From contig OZ005653.1 of the NCBI GenBank assembly GCA_963930645.1, positions 213,486,684-213,550,683 on the forward strand: a stretch of DNA of 64,000 bases, in the 5' to 3' direction. Source of the DNA: Salticus scenicus. Lineage: Eukaryota > Arthropoda > Arachnida > Araneae > Salticidae. Of the stretch, positions 1 to 13,356 are shown in pieces (the first letter of the stretch is position 1; each line of letters starts with the position of its first letter). Position numbers and translations under genes: made by a program. The notes under the pieces are model-generated. The model was not told the DNA's origin. It saw nothing but the letters and a program-made list of their open reading frames with translations, and searched no databases.

Positions 1-47
1 AAACAATAAAGTTTCTTTCTTGCATTAAAAAACAAAATCTGAATTTT

Positions 48-600
48 TTATTGACTGCATTCAGATTGAACCAACCAACCAACTCCAAGACCAAACCGAA
101 TAACACCTGTTCAGAATTCTGAGAATTATCAATAGAAATCTTTGCATCGCGTAGTAAAAATAGTTCGATTTTTAAACTGAGTTATAAAAAAAACAAGAGT
201 TTTCCTAGGGAAAAGGGAGATGTCAGGCACATCAGATAAAAGCGATTAATATCATATATAAATTAAACTAAATTCGCTCGAGCCATATTCGAGAAAAAAT
301 TCTTACACATTAGGCCGTCCATTTATAGCTTAAATGAGCCAATTCATATCTCGAAATATATTGCACACAAAAATGTAACGATTTCAGGGTAGGATCAGAC
401 AGAAGGTGTAAGACTATTTTGAAATTATCAGAACATAACCTCCCATATTTCCTGAGATATTAAGTGTCGGCTTTCAGCGGTTTCTTTGATCTTTAAATTC
501 GTGTATATATAAGTGTCGCAGTTTCGTTCGTTTTTCCGTTTCCGCTGAGTGTCGTGGCGTTCGTTTGTTTTGCAGCATTGCTTCGGAGCTTGAATGTTCC
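48..600 (-). repeat. Divergent LTR-like fragment, related to the 19.6 and 21.9 kb LTRs
   Basis: Read on the minus strand, this stretch matches the LTR-like repeats at 19579-20322 and 21927-23552. Shared landmarks are the 'gagatattaagtgtcggctt' block at about 452-471, the 'aagactatttt' block near 410 and 'ttgactgcatt' at 51-61, all in the same relative order. The match is patchy, so this is an older or different subfamily copy. No gag or pol sequence adjoins it, so it may be a solo LTR, cut by or close to the window edge. Confidence 0.55.
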
Positions 601-1766
601 ATTCATGAGGCCATGACTAGATGACCATAATTAATTGCGCTTAGATCCACACTCTTATAAGTATATCTTTATATTTCATCAGAAGCACATCTTATCTTTT
701 AAATTATCTAATCTCGTCTGTTTCAAGCCCTTTATAAGCATAAAGAAAAAGCTCTGTATATCCATAATGCAGCTTTGCGTAATTTAATTTCTAGTTTAGT
801 GTTTATATAGATGCATGTAAAAATATAATATATACATATCACTTACAGGCTCTTTCTTTTTTCTAAGTTTCGTAGTTTTAATATTCTTACTTGACGTTCA
901 GCATTTTTTTTTCTTTCGTTTAATATTGACTTACTATTTTGCGTTTAACTCTATATGTGAGTTTACGTTTGAATTAAACGTTATGTTTTAAATTTGAAAG
1001 TACATAGCGGGAGTTAAAATAAATAGAAAAGGTATTTTTATATGCATTTAAAAACAAATTATATTTTAAAGTTATGTACAAATATTTAAATATATAATTT
1101 CTATATATAAATGTAAATTATGGCTCATTAACTTATTAATATTTTCATGATATATAAAAATTCACTATGGATTTTAATTTCTTTTAAACTAGCCATTATT
1201 ATACTTATATAAATGTAAAATAATATAATCTTTTTTTTTTTTTTTTTTTCTTCATCAACATCTGTATAAAAACAAATAAAGCTTCATAAATTGTTATAAT
1301 ATCCTTTTCATTCAATATAATATTACATTAATAGAATTTAACGCGATTATCAAATTTATTTCACAGTCAATTTAAAGGATTTATCTTAATATAATGTAAA
1401 TCAAATTTCTGTAATCGAATTTAAAGTAAATTGAAAACATGTTCTTTGATGCAGTGGATAAAGCATTCATTGTATGAAAAGGATTGTCAGGTTTTCGACG
1501 TGACAAAAATAGGAGGGAATAAAATATACGATGCGCTTTCGTTGTAATTCTATAGTGTCAATATATATTCGAATAATAGAGAGAGAAAAAACTCCAGGTT
1601 TCTATTTTTCAGAGCTTCTATATTTGTATTATATATAGAATGGATAAAACTTTGAAAGGAATGTCTTTCGTTACAGAAAAATAAGTTAATATTTTATTTT
1701 CAAAAAATAAATAAATAAATAAAATAAATAAATTTGTATATATAAAAAAAATATTTTTATTCCAAG

Positions 1767-1797
<31 letters not shown>

Positions 1798-1930
1798 CTC
1801 TTTTTTTTTATTAACAGCAATTAGTATTTTATCATTTTGTTTTAAACAATAAAGTTTAAATTTTAAATCTGGCTAGTATAAAAGAAGTACGCTTGGGTTT
1901 TCAATGCAACCTATAGTTATCTGTGCATCA
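601..1930. other. AT-rich region without recognisable gene
   Basis: I see only AT-rich sequence with T-runs near 1230-1250 and 1770-1798 and short A/T-rich low-complexity stretches. A weak tRNA-like stretch at 1450-1503 was not convincing. Confidence 0.6.
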
Positions 1931-3225
1931 GTTACAACTAAAAATCTGCACAAACTTTCAGATAACATAAAAACAAACATACAATAAATTGAAGCTATGC
2001 TTTAGCTTTTATTTCCAGTATATACATAATTATGAAATAGCATTCTAACGGCACATTCTAAATGGTCTTTTATCGGCTACAATTCGCAGTATGGATGAAA
2101 TGAAGGCACAAGCCGTTTAAGCACAACTTGGGTCATTTTTTTTAGATATTTGCGTATTCGTCTTTGTAGCTGCTGAACAATTTTTGCCTTCCAGTTATTT
2201 TTGTGCACTTTTCACTCAATTGTCCAAAAAAAATCTTCGATTGGTTGACACTGGGTTAAATTAGTAGGAGTTTTGTTTTTGGTCACAAAAGGGATGTTTT
2301 GCGAACTGAGGTATTTCTGTGTCTTTCTCGCATAATGGGAGATGGCTTTATCAGGTCGGTAAATAAAATTATTTTTTTGAATGATATATATATATTTTTT
2401 TTAAGGGAAACTAAAATATTTTAAAGACATTGCTCCTGGTAGACTTTCTAATTGATTGCTAACTCACTAGGCTTAAAATAATGTCTAACCTTTATCAAAT
2501 ACGACAAAAGAAAGCATAACTTTGCTCTCAAATTTCTTCATAAATTTATATTTTATATTAGGATAAGTACGTTGCTTGTCAGAGGAATAATAAATGTCAT
2601 TTCTCGGCATCTGATAGAAAGGCTAATGTAACTTCCATCATCCAAAACAAACAATTTTCCTTTCAAATTTCTGACCATCCAACGACAATTCGATTTCACG
2701 GCTTTTATTTGAGCTTCTGTATAAGATGGGCTTTTTCCTTTTTCCAGTATTTTATTCCAATTGATTTTAAAATTTTAGATATGTATTGTTGTGAATAATT
2801 AAAATTTTTTGCTGCTTCGTTCTGGCTAATGTCGTCTTTATGCTCAAAAAGCTTCTTCATTTGTCGTTTATTTTTATTAGTCATAATAGCTGCTTTTGGA
2901 CTACTTCCTGATTTTCTTTTTTTTTTTTTTCGGATTTAAGTATTGCATAAATAGATCGTTTTAAAACGCCGTTAGCAACAAAGTGCTTCACACACTATAA
3001 TTTCCCTAATGCGTGATTCTTTTGGTAGAATTGTACGATGCATGAAGGAGGACTTCTTCCTTTGAAGACATTTTTTAAGAGTTACTTTGTATCTAAAAAA
3101 AAAAAAAAAAGAAAAAAATTAATAGATAAATATTGGAATATCAATATATCAAAAAGTAGCAATTAATGTGGTAGTAGGTTTTATTTTATGACTCGTCAAA
3201 CTTTGTGCAGATTTTTAGTTGTAAC
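1931..3225 (-). mobile_element. Tc1/mariner-superfamily transposon relic with TIRs
   Basis: The ends are inverted repeats. The sequence starting GTTACAACTAAAAATCTGCA at 1931 is repeated in reverse complement ending at 3225, at least 24 bp with no mismatch in the core. The interior encodes a decayed transposase on the minus strand. The length of about 1.3 kb is normal for the superfamily. I could not define a clean TA duplication: the bases outside the TIRs are CA and CC. Confidence 0.75.
2040..3075 (-). pseudogene. Broken IS630/Tc1/mariner transposase
   Basis: Conceptual reading of the minus strand gives, in several frames, the expected order of a DNA-transposon transposase. It starts with an N-terminal helix-turn-helix segment (ILPKESRIREIIV..., then VLKRSIYAILKS). 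A second region (KAAIMTNKNKRQMKKLFEHK... ISKILKSIGIKYWKKEK) follows. The first catalytic block reads LFVLDDGSYISLS. The second-to-third block has DKAISHYARKTQKYL followed by QPIEDFFW. From the D of DKA to the E of PIED there are 37 residues, or 38 to the following D. Multiple stops and frameshifts make it non-functional. The exact subfamily (DD37E or a DDxD lineage) is uncertain. Confidence 0.65.
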
Positions 3226-3554
3226 CAGTTATTAATTTGTAAAATCATATGTGTCGTTTCTATATAATTTACAAAAATAAAGATTTTTTTCAGCACAGAG
3301 TCTACACAAGAAAATTAAAAAACTAGCTTCCTAAAAAAAAAAAAAAAAAAAAAAAAAATCTCATATATGTCTTCCTTATTTTAAATATATTGCTTCTTGT
3401 TTTCTTTAACTTAATATCATATTTTTAAAAAATCGTCATTGTAAATACTATTATATTTTATTTTGGAATGCAAGTAATTATCTAGTGAATATTTTGTTGA
3501 TTGGTAAAATGTATTGAACATATTTCATTATTATTTCGTTATTGATTATTTCTT

Positions 3555-3589
<35 letters not shown>

Positions 3590-3767
3590 AGTGAATACTT
3601 CCGGCATCGTTGGTAGAAAAAAAAAATTAAATTTGATTCAACTAAACTAATTTTCAGGCCCAAATCTAGGCACTAAATTAACTCTTTTGATGCTCTTTAC
3701 ATTTACACCGAAAAAATATTTCAATAGATTAAACTTATAAGTCAAAGTATTATTATCCAAGTCGTTA
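3226..3767. other. Low-complexity AT-rich region
   Basis: A poly-A tract at about 3334-3358 and a poly-T tract at about 3558-3586 dominate. The apparent small reading frame on the minus strand is produced by the poly-T run (a lysine run) and is not a gene. Confidence 0.6.
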
Positions 3768-4016
3768 TTGGGAGTACTGCATTGCAGTCAGTATTTTTGT
3801 CATCTTATCTTTACAACTTATTACCATCTGCAATCGTTTACGCATGGATCTCTGTCTACATATTCCTACATCCATTCCTATCTGGTCATATCAATCATCG
3901 AATTATCCTTCTCTAGCAAATTTAAGGCACCGAAATTCTCTTCCATTTTAAGATTCTTTCGAACCATTGTTCGCAGTAGGATTGCCAATGTAAGTTTTCA
4001 GACTTTTAAGAAATAA
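3768..4016 (+). pseudogene. Possible LINE C-terminal remnant
   Basis: The short open frame ends with FFRTIVRSRIANVSFQTFKK and a stop. This resembles the C-terminal tail of many non-LTR retrotransposon ORF2 proteins, which typically read FFPRTI, a W-N-x-LP block, then an F-x-x-FK ending. The W-N-LP core is damaged. No RT motifs are visible upstream. The resemblance is my inference from memory of the family, so this is a weak call. Confidence 0.22.
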
Positions 4017-5461
4017 ACAAAACACTGGCCAGTGGGAGCAAAGAGCAAATAACCTCACTATAAAAGCTCACAATCTGAGTATTAGTACAAACCGATAGGG
4101 TGGAGAAAGGTCATCTGTGACCGACTAACGCCACATGTCATCCCTAGGCTCCCTAACATTTTTATAGCGGAAACGGCAAATGACATGTAAAGTTTTTTTT
4201 TTTTTTTTTTGAAACAAAATTGTAAACCTTTTTTTTCACTCACTGTATAAGAATCTAAAAAATATCATTAATTGTGATTTCATTGTACCTCGTTTGTCTG
4301 ATTACTGGAAATTTAATATTCAGGTCACATTTTCTTGTCCCTCCAGTATGCGCTTCTGCGCAAAATATAACAAATTCGTTTTCAATGCACATTTTGCGTA
4401 CTCTAGCTAGAAAGGTTATTTTGCAGTTCTGCAAAAATAAGGTTAAATTTTTATTTAACAAATTCACTATCAATGTTCGTTTATTTTGTTATTTTTCATG
4501 ATAAAAATGGTACAATAACAGGTGACATAAAAAATACGACACGCACATGTTTGTTTAAAATTCCTGAGTGCGCGTGCTGAAATTTTAATTTCTTTTACAT
4601 CTTTCACAACCACTATTTAACAATTTGCTATTTCCCAATCTCCCACATTCCGCATAATTCTATTAGTTGATCAGATTCCTATTGTTTTCTTTTATATAGG
4701 AACACTTCCTTCTCAATTCTTTATGCTCTGAAGACGGTATGCTTAATGCTCTCGAAAAAGTTGTCTTGCTATTTATTTTTTCTCTTTGGCATTCAAAAAG
4801 TTGACGATTTTTCCAAGATTTTATTATCTAGTGCCAAATCCCCTTTTAACATAATAACATAAAATATTGAGTTTCATTGTTGAACTTCTTAAAAATAAGC
4901 AAAAATCAGTGACTTAATGTTAATTAACGTTATTTAAAAATTCGGAAATACCATAATAAGTTATTCTAATTGTAAACTTAAAGAATCTTTCATATAAAAT
5001 TATTCAATATTTTGAAAGGCAATATAAAGTTAACTGTTATTTTTGTTAACTTTAAAATGTGCGATATATAATGGTCGCGTTAAAATTTCTGAGGTAGGGG
5101 CAAGTGATAATAGAGAAGAATTTCTTTTGGTAGAAATATAAATACACTTTTTTGTTTAACACTTTTATGTACTACACAAATGTAAATCTATAGCATAAAT
5201 TGAAATTTAGATATCCTACACTAAATTTTAAAAGAAATAAAAATGTAGTAGAAACTACAGCATTGTCGTACTACAATTTTCTGTAATTTCAATTGAAGAA
5301 TACCGTCTTAAATAATTGCAAACTGAAGAATACCGCCTTCAACATGTGATAACTTAATACATGCATAACTGTCTATTCTTCCGTGCTGAAAACTAAACTT
5401 TATTGAAGTAATTTTCTATAATCATACTTTTCGATTTGTAATCACGTAAAATCAACAAGCC

Positions 5462-5492
<31 letters not shown>

Positions 5493-5712
5493 GAAAATAA
5501 TGTGGGAAAATCTGATTACAAATCTCGAAATATTCTCAACTCTGCTTATCTAAATGAATCGAATATTGTGATACTTTATTCAAATTTTTTATAGAATTTA
5601 TTGTGAGTCAAATTAATATTAAGGTTGGATGGCGTACAAGCATCATTTTGTCAGCTGTAGTCCCAGAAAATGTATTGGTGATAAATTTTATAAATCGATA
5701 CCTTCTGCGTTG
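4017..5712. other. Intergenic AT-rich region
   Basis: No gene recognised. It contains a (TTA)n run at about 5470-5491 and a 16-bp direct duplication of 'aactgaagaataccgncttc' type at about 5292-5340. Confidence 0.55.
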
Positions 5713-5966
5713 CACTGTAAAATAAAATAAAATAAATAAATAAATAAATAAAATGGTCATTTTTACACCAGATTGTGCTGACACCTATTTTGCCGCACAT
5801 GTTGCTGTTAAATAAAGTACAGCGGATTCACCTGTAATCAGAGACACTTTTATTGACATTTTTGTACTAAAATATATATTTTTAACAGCAGAATTTGCGG
5901 CCCCTATTTTAGCCATCACATTCTGCTAAAAAATTTACCTTTTTTTTTTTTTTTTTTTTTACAGTG
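5713..5966. mobile_element. Fold-back MITE with CACTGTAAAA ends
   Basis: The element starts with CACTGTAAAA at 5713 and ends with its reverse complement (TTTTACAGTG in consensus, after a T-run) at 5966. The arms continue to pair inwards. The left arm 'gccgcacatgttgctgttaaa' (about 5791-5811) is mirrored by 'tttaacagcagaatttgcggc' (about 5881-5901). No coding capacity. The A/T tract next to each end differs in length between arms. Confidence 0.55.
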
Positions 5967-7428
5967 TTTTTAATTTATATGAAAAGATCAGTAGATCCAC
6001 AATAATGCATGAAATTATTCCTTAAAAGATTAGTTTGGAAATAGAAACGGGTTCAAAACCATCTAACTTTACATGAAAAGAAGACAATTAGCGATAAATA
6101 GCATGCCACTAATTGTCACACAAAAATTCTTCAAGTAAAACGTGTATTATAAGGCATTTCCACATTCAGCATAACCAGAAGTCAATTTTCTCATAAATCC
6201 TCGTAACAACATATTATATTTAACTATTGTTTCTAGTCATCTCATGTGATTAGGTAGAGGCCGTTATCATAAAAAAAGTTCATTCATTCGATTGTCTGTA
6301 AATATGTAATCATAACTACGTGTTTTCTTAAAGTAAGCGGACCAGTCAATAAGATAAACAAATATTGATTTTTTTATACGATTTATGGACGTTTATATAC
6401 AGTATCCCCAAAGCGACATTGACTATTCGCCGCTGCTACAATGTGATGTTGCATAACTATAAGAAACTATAACACACACCGCATTGTATTGTCTTTCAAC
6501 TTTTAAGAAACAAACAGATGTCATTTAAATGTCTACATATTTTTACATTTTAAATATGTTTATTCTTTAAGGCCTTTATTATCTACGAATAAAAAGAAAA
6601 TTAAAAAATATCCAAAGAAAATCCAAAAGTGTGTGTGTGGGGGGGAGGGGGGAGCAGATACTTCCCATCTGGCTTTGTAATGAGTTGCTAATATTTTTGA
6701 AAAATATCTGGAAAACTTAGGCACATTTTTGTTTTTTAAACTTGAATATACCTTATTTGAAAGGCAATCCTAATGTTGGATTGGTCTGAACACTATTTCT
6801 GGGAAAAAAAAAAAAGTTTATGTGTGACGGAAAAGAAAGAATGAATAGGTAAACCAAATGTAACATTTTCTTTTTCTTTCTTATTTTTTTTTTTCTCATA
6901 TAATTAAAAATAAGTTGCAAAATCATTTTTCAGAGAATCACTTTATAAAATTTAGAAAACGAAATTGATGTCAACTGTAATAGTTCAATATATTAAATAA
7001 ACCTACAACATTGGTTTCACAATGAAACAGTGTTGCCGAAAATATTTATGTTTTCGTCAGGATAATTTTAAATAGTTTAAAATTTATGATGTATAATAAA
7101 ATCAGTAACGAAAATTACTTATGGTTATTTATTTTTAAACTCTAATGAAATTTAAACCAATAACATTTTATTGTTTTCAATTTTCATAGTTCATTTTAAA
7201 TAAGGTTATTAACCCATTCATGGTCACGCCATTTTTAATTTTTTCGTTTCAAAGCCATTTTAGTGGGATGCGTTTTATATATTTTTAAGTCATTAAGTAC
7301 TAATAATATTACAAATTTATCAGGAATACTGAGAAACGGATTGTTTTCTATTTAGCAAATCCGTAGCAATGAATAAATGATTCAGAAGTAAAAAACCCTG
7401 ACCGTGTATACACGTTCATGACCATGAT
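5967..7428. other. AT-rich region without recognisable gene
   Basis: No gene seen. It contains a G-rich purine patch at about 6637-6653 following a GT run, and a block near 7213-7420 with TTAA and weak inverted ends that might be a decayed MITE. Confidence 0.5.
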
Positions 7429-7737
7429 AGCTAAAAACAAATCAGAAGAATGGATTAGGGAAAAGGTATTTCGTTGATTTTTACCCTTTATACCATTCAG
7501 TGATTGTCAACCTTCATTTAATAACGGAAAAAAAAAAATAATTAAATATTTTATACCATAAATGAATGGTAAATTTCTGACTTTTTTTACCAATGGATTT
7601 TCTCAAAGTCTAAATGACATAGACTTAAATCATTTATACCAATCGATTGAGAATTTTTTTCTGATTCTGACTATGTACTTAACTCAAAATCGACATTTTT
7701 GGACTTAAATCCTTTATACTTATCAGTACAGATATAT
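7429..7737 (-). mobile_element. Truncated inverted copy of the 26.2-kb MITE
   Basis: Read on the minus strand this matches the MITE at 26204-26588. The shared ATCTGTACTGATAAGTATAA terminus is at the right end (7737), and the same internal landmarks follow in order. The far terminus is missing, so this copy is truncated or interrupted near 7429. A run of A (7530-7538) differs from the other copy. Confidence 0.75.
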
Positions 7738-8226
7738 ATTAAGAATTTAAAAAAAATGTAACATGATAATAGAACTACTTGTTTCTTTTACAAAAAATAC
7801 ATTTTAATTATGTTTTGAAATCTAAATTTAAAACTTATACTTATTTGTACAAAATAGCTTAACGCATTTCACGGTTTTGTATCAAGAAATTATTTTATGG
7901 TTATGTTATTTACTTATTTTTATTTTTCTTCATATATTCGCCCCTCTGGTGAAAACATAATGCATGCTTTATAATAATGTGTTAAAATAATTACGTGTTA
8001 TGGTTGAAGTTTAGTTGTTTTTACGTCTCGAAGGGTTACGCAACGGATTAATTGCAACGATCTGTGATTGACTCTTAGTTTAGTCCTACGTATTATAAAA
8101 AATATGGCAAATAAAATATAATTGTTTAAAACTGAATATTTTAACAAACATGTGGGTTACTGCTTTTTGTTTTTTAACAAAATCTCTTCAAAAGTCAGTA
8201 CAAAAATTATTAAAATTACATCTATG

Positions 8227-8269
<43 letters not shown>

Positions 8270-10145
8270 TCACAGGTAATAGAACGTAGAGGAAGGAGAT
8301 AAAAATAGATTGCTTTCACCATGAAAGAACAATTTTTCTTATACTTTCATTTTTACTTAATTTTTCTTATCTACTTTTATTTTCGGATAAATTTACTTTC
8401 TCATTAAGAAAAAAATGAGGCTTGAGAAGATAATACTGTACTGGGCATTTGTATGCTATTACGTTTTGTATGTTTTACCCCCTCTTTCTTTCCCTCTTCA
8501 GTTTTAATTTTGCCTCCACAGTAGTCGTTCCTTATGAACGTCTCCATTTATAGACAGGGAACATTTTATTCATCAAAACAAGAAATTTTTATATTATTTT
8601 TATGGTGTGCTGATCTTATAAATAAAAAGTAAGCCAATCTTATAACTAAATGAGTATTATAGAACTTTTAATTTACATAATGTTTCAATTTTGAACGAAT
8701 TTTGTTATCTTATGCGTCAGAAAGATAAAAGAGCATTGTAATGATTTGTGCATTGTAATATATTAATTGTGACGTATGAAATATTACAATATTTTTCAAA
8801 AAATATAGGTCGAGAAATAAAAAGCGAATAAGACGAGTAATTAGTTATAATGCGTAGTTAAAAATGAATAATTTCAAATATCTAAGTAATTTTAAAACTC
8901 AGGTTTTTTTTTTTTTAATTAAATTTTTAATGAAACAAATTAAGCATAATCTAGTAAATCAAAATAGAGGGTGTGAAATACGTAGCAATTTAATATTTAC
9001 CAGAAGAATTTCATCCATTAAGAGTAATTAAAAAAAATAAAATCATGCATACCAAATTATGAAATGATATACAGTATGTTTTATTTTAAACCTTAGATAC
9101 GGTTTTGTTGAAGATACATAATTTCTAAAAAAGAATATGTGTAAACATCCAGAAAATTTTGAAACTTAAACATAATTATCATAGTTTGTCAGAAATTATC
9201 CGACTAAATAATTTTGTAAGAGCTTTTTCAAATTAATAAATATCTTTAAAATTATTTAAAAAAATTATTTAAACTAGAAAAAATATTTAGTATTCGTGTT
9301 TAAATAAAATATTTTACATTCATAAAATAAGTACTTCATCTCCTAAAAACAAGTGAATATACTTATTATGTAAAACCATTTTACACTCCACCCCCACCCC
9401 CCACCCTTACACTATGAAATTCCCAATTTAGGCTGTATATCTGCTGACAAAACTTTTGTATTATGTTTTAATATTTTAATAGTTCTCTATTAGTAGTAAG
9501 CATTAGGGAAATAGATAAACTTAAAATCCAAATCTGAAACAATAATGAGTGGAATTAAATTATCCTAAATTGACATTATTTGTTTTAGAAAAAGTTGATT
9601 TTTTTAATTGGAAAAATAATATGAATTATGAAATATTTGAATAAAATTATTTTCTAAAATTACTATTATAAAGAATAACTTTAAAAAACATTACAACTCA
9701 ACATTAAAAAACTGTCATGGTGCTTTAACAAAACAGTAAATTTTGAAATATTGAAAACGAAAATGTACCATTAAAATTATAAGTATTTTGCTTTTGCAAA
9801 TAAAATATTTTCAAAGGCAGTTATGATAACAATGATAAAAATCAAGATTTTTTTAACATCATATTTTAAATGTTATGAAAAATTATCGTTTGCCGTCATA
9901 TTTAAGATTTAAAGAGATATCATACATTATTTTTAATTTAATACAATATGTTAATATCAAAATTGTAATCCAAAATATGTTTGACATTCAGAGAGAAATT
10001 GTAAGAAAACATAAATTTAATTTTCCAATGAAAACTTTCAATTAACAATTAAAAAAATAATTTTGGTTTTATTAAAATATTTTATCAAAATTCATTTTGT
10101 TTTGATGATATGTCACTTGTAATATAGTTATAAGAACAACAATTT

Positions 10146-10184
<39 letters not shown>

Positions 10185-12799
10185 AGTTCAGCAATAATCT
10201 GCATCTGCATATTATTTCAATATTGTATTTTAGAGCATTATATTCATAAAAGTTTTAATTTTATTTAAGATAACATCATATCGTACATGAGCAAGAAACG
10301 TGACACAGCAGAAAAATGCAGTTTTTGAGAAAAGTCAACAAAATGATAAATAAACGTTAAACAAAACTTGCTCTTAAAACAAAAAAATCTGATTACTAAA
10401 ATATATATGAAATCTTCATGATGCGCATTAAACCAATATACATAAAGAAATTCAGCCTTTCAAGCTAAAAATAATTTTATGGAGTTGTAAAGAGCATTTT
10501 TAAATTCTCATATGGTTCAAAGTATATGTACGTATAATTCTCATTTAATTCAATCATACCTAACTCAGTGTTTAGCAGAAACGTTTGCTTTCTTTTACAT
10601 TTAATGAAAATAAAAATCTAATATGATGTCGCCACCACAAGACTTTCTTCTATGTAGCCTTATACAAATTCACGAAGTACAAATTCTTTATTAAATTATT
10701 CTTTATTATTTTTTTTCCATGATGAATGCAGACGATTTTTATCAGTGAAGTGTAGTACTAAATTCTGAAAGAAAGTCAATTTCGGGCAACATCAGAAGAA
10801 ATGAGTTTTTTTTTTTTTTTTTTCTTTTTTTTTTCCCTAAAAAAAAAAAAAAAAATCGATAACGTTTTTTAAATTGTCCCAGATCTATGGTTCAAGAATT
10901 CGTTTAAAAATTATTGATGAGTTCTTTCGAAATCATCCATATTGGAAATTTACACAAACCGGGGATACTTCCGCCCAAGGGGGGAGTGATACTCCTGCAT
11001 GCACATACTTTTTTCCCTGGTTTACTACTACTATTAACAATAATTCATATTAATTTTACAATCATGGGTTAAAAATAACTCTCATTATATACATTATTAC
11101 AAACATTTGCCCTACACTGTCATGTTAAAACATTAGAAAAAAATAGATTGTCAGCGCCACCTGTTGGGCGATTAATCCCCAAATATATTTAGCACCTGTT
11201 TACGTCAGAGCCCAACTAAATACCAAGTCCAGTTAAATTTCGCACATCGGATCATGAGATAAAGCGTCCAAAATTTTTATGATACACTCAGATCAAACAC
11301 TCAGATAGACATATATTTTCTAAGAACTGCCAATTCATGTTTAGGAGGACATCTCAAAAAATGCAAATCCGCTTAAAAGTGGGGCTCAAAAATTCTCACG
11401 AATTCAATACTTCCTAATATATATTAAAAATTGAGAAAATACTAAAAATTAAATACACAGTAGTGAGACTTCGCGCACATGCACCAAAACTAATATCTGA
11501 TGAAACTACATCGCGAATAAATTTAATTACAGAATATAACAAAAATAACTACTTTAATACATTCTAGCGTACAATTTTCACGCTAGTGTATGCGATGTAA
11601 ACAAGTATTTTTTTTATATTTTCATTTTATTTATTTATTTATTTTTAAGTAATAACCATATGAATAAATGGAAACAACAATATCTATTATAAAAACATTG
11701 AATTCTATTTTGGGTGTTACTTCCTTTCCATTCCTTGAAATCTTTCAATTCCTTAGACGGAAGTTGAATTTTCCCGCATTGGAGAAATAGGATGCAAATT
11801 TGAATTTAAAAGTTTCTGAGACAGAATTGTAGATTAAAAAGTTCCGGATCAGATACTTTTTGTGTTTGCTGTATTTTATGAAAATTTCCATGCGGGAAAA
11901 AATTGAATGAAATTACCATTAGTTAAAGAGTATGCAAAAACAATTGACTTTATTTCGTTAATTATATTACTGAATTTTCTTAAAATTATATATACATACT
12001 TTCAAATTATTTATTTCCTCAAATGTGTATTATATTACGTGTGAAATACAACTACATATTTTTATTATAAATTATTTATGAGAATTTGTGAAAATAAGCC
12101 TAAATTGTATAAAAAACACATTATATAAATAACAAGTTGAAATTATCTTAAGTTTTGGTGAATATATTTTTATTGGACAAAAGAGGCAATTGGCATTTGA
12201 ATGATAATTAGTTAGAACTGGTGTATTAAAAATACGACATTATTTGTGTTACATACAATATACATAAAAATTTAAAGGGCATATTAAATACAAAATTAAA
12301 TGACAATTTTTCTCCTTTGAGTCTAAAATCAAAATGACCTAATACGAAAATATTACAAATTCAATACTATAATACTTAAAAAATAATATTGTTGATACCT
12401 ATACTAAAAAGAAACATTAAGGTAAGAATAAAATATTAACTGAACTGAATAGAAGCATATATCTATATAATCGCGAAAGAGGAAATTACGTAGGAAGTAG
12501 ATTGAAATATGTATGTATGTATATATATATATATACAAAGTGTGAAGAAAATAAATATATAATGCATATTCCTTAAGTGAATGTTACAAATTGAAAAATA
12601 TTATTTGATTAATGTGCTTTAAAGAGGTTATATATTATCATAAAAAAACAATAATACTACTAATTTACAAACAGGTGATTAATTGCATATATCAATACAC
12701 TATTATTAGGCAAAAAAATTAACTTTTCATCCTGTAACAAATACTTCTTTCTTTAACGATAGTGTAGAGATGTTGGTTTATGATCATGCTTTCCACATT
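7738..12799. other. Long AT-rich desert
   Basis: About 5 kb without a supportable gene. Contents: a (TA)n microsatellite at about 8226-8265; a C-rich patch at about 9387-9407 (possible G-quadruplex on the minus strand); a 34-base A run at 10150-10183; a T-run with an A-run at 10806-10855; and a block at about 10960-11420 that looks like part of a dispersed repeat, with an AGCGCCACCTGTTGG motif at 11153-11167. Confidence 0.55.
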
Positions 12800-13356
12800 A
12801 ATGGCCGTATTCACCATTAACTTTAACTCTCTGTTCAAAGCAAAAACTTGAAAACCGTCTAAAGGCAGGTACAGCTTTCCAGCTAAATTTGGCACACTGT
12901 TTCTGCCATCTAGCGTCGAAGATTTCATATAATCCATGATTGGTTATTTTCACCTAAAAAAAAAAAAAACTGAAAATAACTATACCGCTAGATGGCAGAA
13001 ACAACACGGCAAAATTTGCTGAAAATTTGCACCCCGCCTTTAAACACTTTTCAAATTTTCCTGTTCGACCGGGAGTTGAGCTTCAACTCCCGGTTGAACA
13101 CAAAAATTTGAAAAGTGCGTACATGTGAGATGCAAATTTTTAACAAATTTTGACGCGTTCTTTCAGCCATCTAGCGGTATAGATATTTTCAGATTTTTTA
13201 CGTAAAAATAACTAATCAAAGATTATATGAAATCCTTGACGCTAGATGGCAGATACAGTGTGCCAAATTTTGCTGGAAAGCTGTACCCTGCCTTTAGACG
13301 CTTTTCAAGTTTTTACGTTGAACCAAGTGACGAAGTTAATGGTGAATACGGCCATT
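12800..13356. repeat. Large palindrome made of four alternating copies of one unit
   Basis: The outer ends pair: 'aatggccgtattcaccatta' at 12800 is the reverse complement of the sequence ending at 13356. The exact centre is GTTCGACCGGGAGTTGA (13063-13079) facing its near-perfect reverse complement (13083-13099). Each arm itself contains two oppositely oriented copies of a similar 100-130 bp unit carrying GCTAGATGGCAG, an AAATTTGCTG block, a CCTTTA block and CTTTTCAA. The copies are roughly 12800-12930 (-), 12985-13075 (+), 13085-13177 (-) and 13238-13356 (+). An A-run separates the first two. No protein is encoded. Confidence 0.85.

Noticed and set aside
1450..1503. tRNA-like stretch 'gcagtggataaagcattc ... 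ggttttcgacgtg'
   Set aside because: Only loose A- and B-box resemblance, no acceptor stem and no target duplication.
4725..4765. 'ctctgaagacgg...ctcgaaaaag', reminiscent of a hammerhead core
   Set aside because: The segments between do not pair as stem II and the core bases deviate (GAAAA without GUH partner).
7213..7428. Possible piggyBac-type MITE starting TTAACCCATTCATGGTCACG
   Set aside because: The right end has only 'acgttcatgacc' similarity, no TTAA, and runs into another MITE copy.
8226..8265. Long TA repeat considered as an origin or regulatory element
   Set aside because: Simple microsatellite; similar TA runs occur many times in the window.
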